Positions 59,825 through 64,000 of a stretch of DNA of 64,000 nt are shown in pieces. Origin of the DNA: Actinomadura rifamycini DSM 43936 (GTDB lineage: Bacteria; Actinomycetota; Actinomycetes; Streptosporangiales; Streptosporangiaceae); NCBI RefSeq assembly GCF_000425065.1, contig NZ_AULB01000017.1, positions 1-64,000 on the forward strand, written 5' to 3'. Positions within the stretch are counted from its first letter, which is position 1, and each line of letters begins with the position of its first letter. The position numbers were made by a program, and so were the translations under genes. The notes under the pieces were generated by a model that saw only the letters and a list, made by a program, of their open reading frames with translations, searched no databases and had not been told where the DNA came from.

Positions 59825-60788
59825 GGCCGTAACGCTCCTCGGCACGGTAGAAGAAGTAGAACCCGCCGATCAGCATGGCCACGCCCCAGCCGACGGCGTA
59901 CAGCCACAGCTGGCTCATGGACGTCATGCCCAGGCTCGTCTCCACGTAGTTCCGGTACTCGCCGAGCAGGGAGTGCCTGGCGAGTTCGAGGAACACGTAC
60001 GCGGGGTTCGCCTCCAGCACCTCGGTCAGCCAGGGGTGGTCCTTCAGCAGGCTGCTGCTGTTCATGAGCTGCGGCAGGCTGAAGATGACGCCGGAGGCGT
60101 ACAGCCAGGTGCGCATGACGAACGGGAGCAGCTGCGTGATGTCGCGGTTGAACGCCCCGAGCCGCGCCATCACCATGCTGATGCCCACGTTGAACATCAG
60201 CTGGAGCATCAGGATCGGGATGAACAGCAGCATGTAGAGGGTGAACGGCTCGCCGAACGCCAGGATGATCGCGAACAGGACGATCAGCGACAGCAGCAGC
60301 TGCTGCAGTTCGACGACCGCGATCGCGAGCGGCAGCGTCGCCCTGGGGAAGTGCAGCGCCCGGATCAGCGACAGGTTGTCGCCGACCGACTTGGACCCGG
60401 CGGTGACCGACCGCTGGGTGAAGCCGAACAGGAAGACGCCGGTCACCAGGAACGGGATGAAGTCGGGGATGCCGCGGCTGAGTTTCAGCAGCAGGCCGAA
60501 GATCAGGTAGTAGACGGCCGCGTTCAGCAGCGGCGTCAGCACCTGCCACACCTGGCCGAGGCGCGAGTCGCTGTACATCGAGATGTTCTTCGCCGAGGCG
60601 AAGGCCCAGATGAAGTTGCGCCTGGCCCACACGTCTCGGATGTACTTGCGCAGCGGCGGGCGTGCCGCGCTCTGCCTCAGCCCATGCCGTGCGGCGTAGT
60701 CGGACAGCTTCTCGTTCACGTGAGGAGGCTCCGCGATCGTGCCGACCGACTCGCCACCCGGGGAACCGAGCCGTTCCGGGTGACTCAT
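59817..60788 (-). CDS. ABC exporter permease, polysaccharide type (TagG/Wzm-like)
   Basis: A 323-residue ABC-2 permease. An amphipathic lead (KYIRDVWARRNFIWAFASAKNISMYSDSRLGQVWQVLTPLLNAAVYYLIFGLLL) precedes six TM segments, including FIPFLVTGVFLFGF, LLLSLIVLFAIILAFGEPF, MLLFIPILMLQLMFNVG and a final LYAVGWGVAMLIGGFYFFY. It pairs with the overlapping TagH/Wzt-like ATPase. It is divergent from the PAP2-kinase fusion gene. Confidence 0.92.
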   Translation of the reverse strand: MSHPERLGSPGGESVGTIAEPPHVNEKLSDYAARHGLRQSAARPPLRKYIRDVWARRNFIWAFASAKNISMYSDSRLGQVWQVLTPLLNAAVYYLIFGLLLKLSRGIPDFIPFLVTGVFLFGFTQRSVTAGSKSVGDNLSLIRALHFPRATLPLAIAVVELQQLLLSLIVLFAIILAFGEPFTLYMLLFIPILMLQLMFNVGISMVMARLGAFNRDITQLLPFVMRTWLYASGVIFSLPQLMNSSSLLKDHPWLTEVLEANPAYVFLELARHSLLGEYRNYVETSLGMTSMSQLWLYAVGWGVAMLIGGFYFFYRAEERYGRG

Positions 60789-60898
60789 GCCGGGAAGCTT
60801 ATTGCAGTCGATGTTGTCCGAGTGACGTTCGCCCGCATGTGACCCCCGATTTGAGATCTTCCCGGAATCATGTCGGCGCCTCTGGGGATACCCGGAGC

Positions 60899-62485
60899 AT
60901 GCGCGTCAACCACTCGAGGGCTCCCTCCGGCCCGTCCGGAGCCGCGCACACCGCGTCCCGGCCCGTGTCCGCGGTCGAGCATAGACCCCGCCGTCACCGC
61001 TGGCCGTGGGTCCTGCGCCGGCTGGGGCGGGTGGACCGCTGGGCGTTCGACCGCGTCGCCGCCGCGCACCTGCCGGGCCTGGAGTACGTGCTGCCGCGGC
61101 TGTCCCGGTCCGCCGACCACGGTGTGCTCTGGTTCACGACCGCCGGCGTGCTCGGCCTCACCGGACGGCCGGGGCTGCGGCGCGCGGCGCTGCGCGGGGC
61201 CGTCGGGATCGCGGTGGCGAGCCCGGTGGTGAACGTCATCGGCAAGCACGCGTTCCGCCGGAAGCGGCCCGTCGTGGACCTGGTGCCGCCGATCCGGATC
61301 CGCTGGAAGCTGCCGACGTCGCACGCGTTCCCGTCCGGGCACTCCGCGTCGGCCGCCGCGTTCGCGACCGGGGTGGCGCTGGAGGCGCCCGCGGCCGTGG
61401 CCGCGCCCGTCGCGGCGGCGGCCGCCGCCGTCGCGTTCGCCCGCGTCTACACCGGCGCCCACTACCCGGGCGACGTGCTCGCGGGCCTCGGGATCGGCGC
61501 GCTCGCGGCGGTCGGGACGCGCCTGGTGTGGCCGCCGCGGCCCCCGGCGGCCCGCGTCGGCCCGGGCGGCGTCGAGGACGTGCGCGTCGACGCCGACGGG
61601 CGCGGGGTCGTCGCGGTCGTCAACGCGGCGTCGGGCGCCGGGCCGCCGGGGATCCTGCCGGGCCCGGCCGACGCGGCGGCGGACCTGCTGGAGCGCGAGC
61701 TGCCCGCGGCGGAGATCGTCCGGCTCGGTGCGGACGACGACGTCGACAAGGCGTTCGGGGAGGCCGCGGCGCGCGCCGAGGTCCTCGCGGTCGTGGGCGG
61801 GGACGGGACGGTCAACGCGGCGGCGCGGGCGGCGCTCGCGCGGGACGTCCCCCTGCTCGTCGTGCCGGGCGGCACGTTCGACCACTTCGCCCGCGCGTAC
61901 GGGATCGAGAGCCCCGCCGACGCCGTCGCCGCCTACCGGAAGGGACGGGTGGGGCGGGTGGACGTCGGGTCCGTGCGGGGCCCGGAGGAGGAGCAGCTGT
62001 TCCTCAACACCGCGAGCTTCGGCGCCTACACCGAGATCGTGGACCGCCGGGAGCGGCTCGAACGGCGGCTCGGCAAGTGGCCGGCGCTCGCCGTCGCCGC
62101 CGTCCGGACGCTGCGGCACTCCCAGCCGGTCGAGCTGGACGTCGACGGGCACCGGCGGCGGGTCTGGCTCGCGTTCGTGGGGAACTGCGTCTACGGCTCG
62201 CCGGGCGCGGCCCCGTCGTGGCGGCGGCGGCTCGACGACGGCCTGCTGGACGTCCGGATGGTGGCGACGGGCCGCCGGGTGCCGCGCGCCCGCGCCGTCG
62301 CGGCCGTCCTGGCCGGGCACCTGCCGCTGATGCCCGGGTACCGGGCGTGGCGGGCCGGGGGGCTGGAGCTGTGGTCGCCCGCGGGCGGGCTGCGGCTGGC
62401 CCGGGACGGCGAGGTGTCGACGATGGCGGGGACCGTGCGGTTCGGCAAGCACGCGCGGGCGCTCGCGGTCTTCTGCCCCGGCTGA
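60899..62485 (+). CDS. PAP2 phosphatase-diacylglycerol/sphingosine kinase fusion
   Basis: A 528-residue two-domain lipid enzyme. Residues 35-215 form a membrane PAP2 phosphatase: KHAFRRKRPVVD, FPSGHSASAAAF and ARVYTGAHYPGDVLAGLGIG carry the three catalytic motifs. Residues 235-525 form a DAGK-type kinase, with VNAASGAG, VVGGDGTVNAAA and VPGGTFDHFARAYG. The two activities are opposite in direction and probably act on different polyprenyl or lipid phosphates at the membrane. ATG 60899 lacks an ideal Shine-Dalgarno. Confidence 0.9.
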   Translation: MRVNHSRAPSGPSGAAHTASRPVSAVEHRPRRHRWPWVLRRLGRVDRWAFDRVAAAHLPGLEYVLPRLSRSADHGVLWFTTAGVLGLTGRPGLRRAALRGAVGIAVASPVVNVIGKHAFRRKRPVVDLVPPIRIRWKLPTSHAFPSGHSASAAAFATGVALEAPAAVAAPVAAAAAAVAFARVYTGAHYPGDVLAGLGIGALAAVGTRLVWPPRPPAARVGPGGVEDVRVDADGRGVVAVVNAASGAGPPGILPGPADAAADLLERELPAAEIVRLGADDDVDKAFGEAAARAEVLAVVGGDGTVNAAARAALARDVPLLVVPGGTFDHFARAYGIESPADAVAAYRKGRVGRVDVGSVRGPEEEQLFLNTASFGAYTEIVDRRERLERRLGKWPALAVAAVRTLRHSQPVELDVDGHRRRVWLAFVGNCVYGSPGAAPSWRRRLDDGLLDVRMVATGRRVPRARAVAAVLAGHLPLMPGYRAWRAGGLELWSPAGGLRLARDGEVSTMAGTVRFGKHARALAVFCPG

Positions 62486-62562
62486 CCGTGCGGGCGAAAG
62501 GCCCGAATGGGCGGGGAAGCCCGGGTAGGGGACGGGAACACCGCGACAAGGAGGTACACGCG

Positions 62563-62784
62563 ATGACGATGGGCGTCGACCCGCGGGAGCTCCCCGACGA
62601 CGATCTGTTCCGCGAGCTCGGGCACCTGTACCAGACCCGGTTCGAGACGCTGCGCCACGCGTCCGACCAGGCGTTCGAGGAGCACACCCGGCGGACGAAC
62701 GAGCTTGAGGGCGAGTACCTGCGCCGCCGTCCGGCCCGGGAGGTCGACCCCAACCGCCTCCGCGAGGGCGCCCGCGCGCGCTGA
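62563..62784 (+). CDS. small DUF6158-like protein
   Basis: A 73-residue charged helical protein: DPRELPDDDLFRELGHLYQTRFETLRHASDQAFEEHTRRTNELEGEYLRRRP. The pattern matches a small actinobacterial family (DUF6158) of unknown function. ATG 62563 has an excellent AAGGAGG 8 nt upstream. It sits between the PAP2 fusion and VanW genes in the same direction; 77 nt separate it from the former. Confidence 0.8.
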   Translation: MTMGVDPRELPDDDLFRELGHLYQTRFETLRHASDQAFEEHTRRTNELEGEYLRRRPAREVDPNRLREGARAR

Positions 62785-62953
62785 CCCCCGCCCCGGCGCG
62801 CAAGTCGATTCGCGCACCATCGCGCTCGTCCCGCGCGTTCGTTTTCCGCAGAGACTTCTCGAATAGACGGTAAAGAACGCCGGTTCGTCCGACTCACCTG
62901 AGGCAGGCTCCCGTCCCGGGGTCCCGACCGGGGATCCGCGGGGGGTGTGAGCT

Positions 62954-63817
62954 GTGGGACGGACCCGGCGCCGTCATTACCGCCGATACCGCGCGGACCA
63001 GCGGGCGCTGCGCGACCACGTGCGCCGCTGGTGGCCGTTCGTCGCCGGCGCGCTCGTCGCCAACGGCTTCCTCGTGGCGACGTACCTGTGGGCGCCGCAC
63101 GGGCCGGCCGCCGACGCGGTGCCCGCGGCCGATCCGGCCGCCGTGCGGCGGGCCGCCCCGGCCGAGCGGCCGATGAGCACGTTCACGACCCGGTTCGAGC
63201 GGGGCGAGCCGCGCGTCCGCAACATCGAGATCGCGGCCCGGCGGCTGGACGGCGCGGTCGTGCGGCCCGGCGCGACGTTCTCCTTCAACGACGTCGTGGG
63301 GCCCCGCACCAGCGACCGCGGCTACGTGCCCGCGCCCGTCATCATGGGCTCCCGCCTCGTGAACGACGTCGGAGGCGGCATCTGCCAGGTCAGTTCGACG
63401 CTCTACAACGCCGTCTTCCGCGCCGGGCTCGACATCCGGAAGGCGCGCGCGCACACCATGTGGATGCCCGAGTACCCGGACGGGCGCGAGGCCGCCGTCG
63501 CCTACCCCGATCTCGACTTCCGCTGGCGCAACGACACCGACGTCCCCGTCCGCATCGACGTCCAGTACACCGACTCGTCCCTGACGGTGAGCCTGTGGGG
63601 CGAGCGGCGGTACGAGGTCCGGTCGGAGACGTCCGAACGGTACGACTACACGCCGTACTGGACGACCGTCGGGCACGGCAGCCGCTGCGTCCCCACGACC
63701 GGCCGCAGGGGGTTCGAGATCGACGTGTGGCGCGTCCTGCTGGAGGACGGCCGCAAGGTCAAGCGCGAGCGGTACCACACCGAGTACCAGCCGCAGCCCA
63801 AGGTCACCTGCGTCTGA
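62954..63817 (+). CDS. VanW family protein
   Basis: A 287-residue membrane-anchored protein. A basic N-terminus (RTRRRHYRRYRADQ) and one TM segment (PFVAGALVANGFLVATYLW, about residues 31-50) precede the VanW domain: FTTRFERGEPRVRNIEIAARRLDGAVVRPGATFSFNDVVGPRTSDRGYVPAPVI, GGGICQVSSTLYNAVFRAGL and DIRKARAHTMWMPEYPDGREAAV. VanW proteins are linked to the cell wall and some glycopeptide-resistance clusters, but their function is unknown; no van genes are nearby. GTG 62954 follows a G-rich run. Confidence 0.9.
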   Translation: MGRTRRRHYRRYRADQRALRDHVRRWWPFVAGALVANGFLVATYLWAPHGPAADAVPAADPAAVRRAAPAERPMSTFTTRFERGEPRVRNIEIAARRLDGAVVRPGATFSFNDVVGPRTSDRGYVPAPVIMGSRLVNDVGGGICQVSSTLYNAVFRAGLDIRKARAHTMWMPEYPDGREAAVAYPDLDFRWRNDTDVPVRIDVQYTDSSLTVSLWGERRYEVRSETSERYDYTPYWTTVGHGSRCVPTTGRRGFEIDVWRVLLEDGRKVKRERYHTEYQPQPKVTCV

Positions 63818-64000
63818 CGAGCGCCTCCGCCGCCGCCCGCGCGGTGGCCGCCGCGCCCGGATCGCCGGTCATCGCGGCCGCCACGATCGCGCCGTCCACG
63901 AGCATCCCGAGTTGCGCGGCCAGTTCGTCGTCGTGCACGAGCCCGTGCAGGAACCGCCGCAGCCGCTCCTTGTGTGCGCGCGCGGCCGCGGCCACGGGCG
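63804..64000 (-). CDS. TetR family regulator, C-terminal part (truncated by the window edge)
   Basis: The last 65 or so residues of a minus-strand gene whose 5' end lies beyond the window: AHKERLRRFLHGLVHDDELAAQLGMLVDGAIVAAAMTGDPGAAATARAAAEALVRRR. This is the typical C-terminal helix pair of TetR regulators (DGAIVAAAMTG). The HTH is not visible, so the call rests on this pattern. It overlaps the convergent VanW gene end by 14 nt. Confidence 0.65.
   Translation of the reverse strand, partial: PVAAAARAHKERLRRFLHGLVHDDELAAQLGMLVDGAIVAAAMTGDPGAAATARAAAEALVRRR

Noticed and set aside
62954..63817. Glycopeptide-resistance cluster around the VanW gene
   Set aside because: No vanHAX, vanRS or other van genes are present; VanW-domain proteins are common in actinobacteria outside resistance clusters.

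Overview
The window is high-GC actinobacterial DNA. The strongest lineage clue is a gene neighbourhood shared with Mycobacterium and Streptomyces: SAM methyltransferase, groES-groEL, a SigD/ShbA-type sigma factor, its RsdA-like anti-sigma factor, a DUF5319 gene, guaB, guaB3, a ChoD-type GMC oxidoreductase and guaA. Overall content (TIGR03086 protein, tandem deoC-aldehyde dehydrogenases, many GTG starts, very high third-position GC) would fit Actinomadura or a related Thermomonosporaceae, but genus is inference. No IS element, prophage, CRISPR, tRNA or rRNA was seen.

Region 1-20.3 kb is mostly core: chaperonins under a sigma70-like promoter overlapped by a CIRCE operator, the sigma/anti-sigma pair, purine genes (guaB, guaB3, guaA), glpD preceded by palindromes, a TetR gene whose 3' end runs into a 14-bp tandem repeat, a succinate-semialdehyde-type dehydrogenase plus a ChoD-type oxidase, an AlkD-like protein and a secreted pappalysin-type protease. 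At 20.3-22.1 kb there is a decayed Tat-signal gene and an ahpC-ahpD peroxide operon with an OxyR-like dyad.

Region 22.1-28 kb is the most unusual. After about 700 bp of AT-richer non-coding DNA come four co-directional genes: an XRE/TPR-like regulator, a TIR-domain protein, a four-TM protein and a zinc-ribbon membrane protein. The TIR protein carries at its C-terminus, and the TM protein near its N-terminus, the same about 21-residue motif (NNDNTRVGF-x-AGVV core). That is the effector/receptor layout expected of an amyloid-type (BASS/RHIM-like) signalling pair, so this is a candidate undescribed immune or cell-death module.

Region 28-34.2 kb is regulatory and accessory: a YtrA-type GntR-ABC operon, an orphan ABC ATPase, an ArsR-SRPBCC-TIGR03086 operon with a clear operator, and a divergent ECF41 sigma factor/carboxymuconolactone decarboxylase pair. 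Region 34.2-44.5 kb is an eight-gene operon of overlapping or closely spaced genes on the minus strand (ROK repressor, ABC importer, sulfatase, formylglycine-generating enzyme, galT, galK), divergent from a Tat-exported GH43-like glycosidase. It reads as a sulfated-galactoside utilisation locus with two operator-like dyads in the shared promoter region.

Region 44.5-64 kb: deoC with one complete and one catalytically empty aldehyde dehydrogenase, a histone-H1-like protein, a luciferase-like oxidoreductase, argS, plsX, a four-gene membrane/lipoprotein cluster, a KamA-like radical SAM protein, AraC and PEBP genes, a polysaccharide-type ABC exporter, a PAP2-lipid kinase fusion, a VanW protein and the 3' end of a TetR gene. 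Several genes show an actinobacterial -10 box 6-7 nt before the start codon, suggesting leaderless transcripts.
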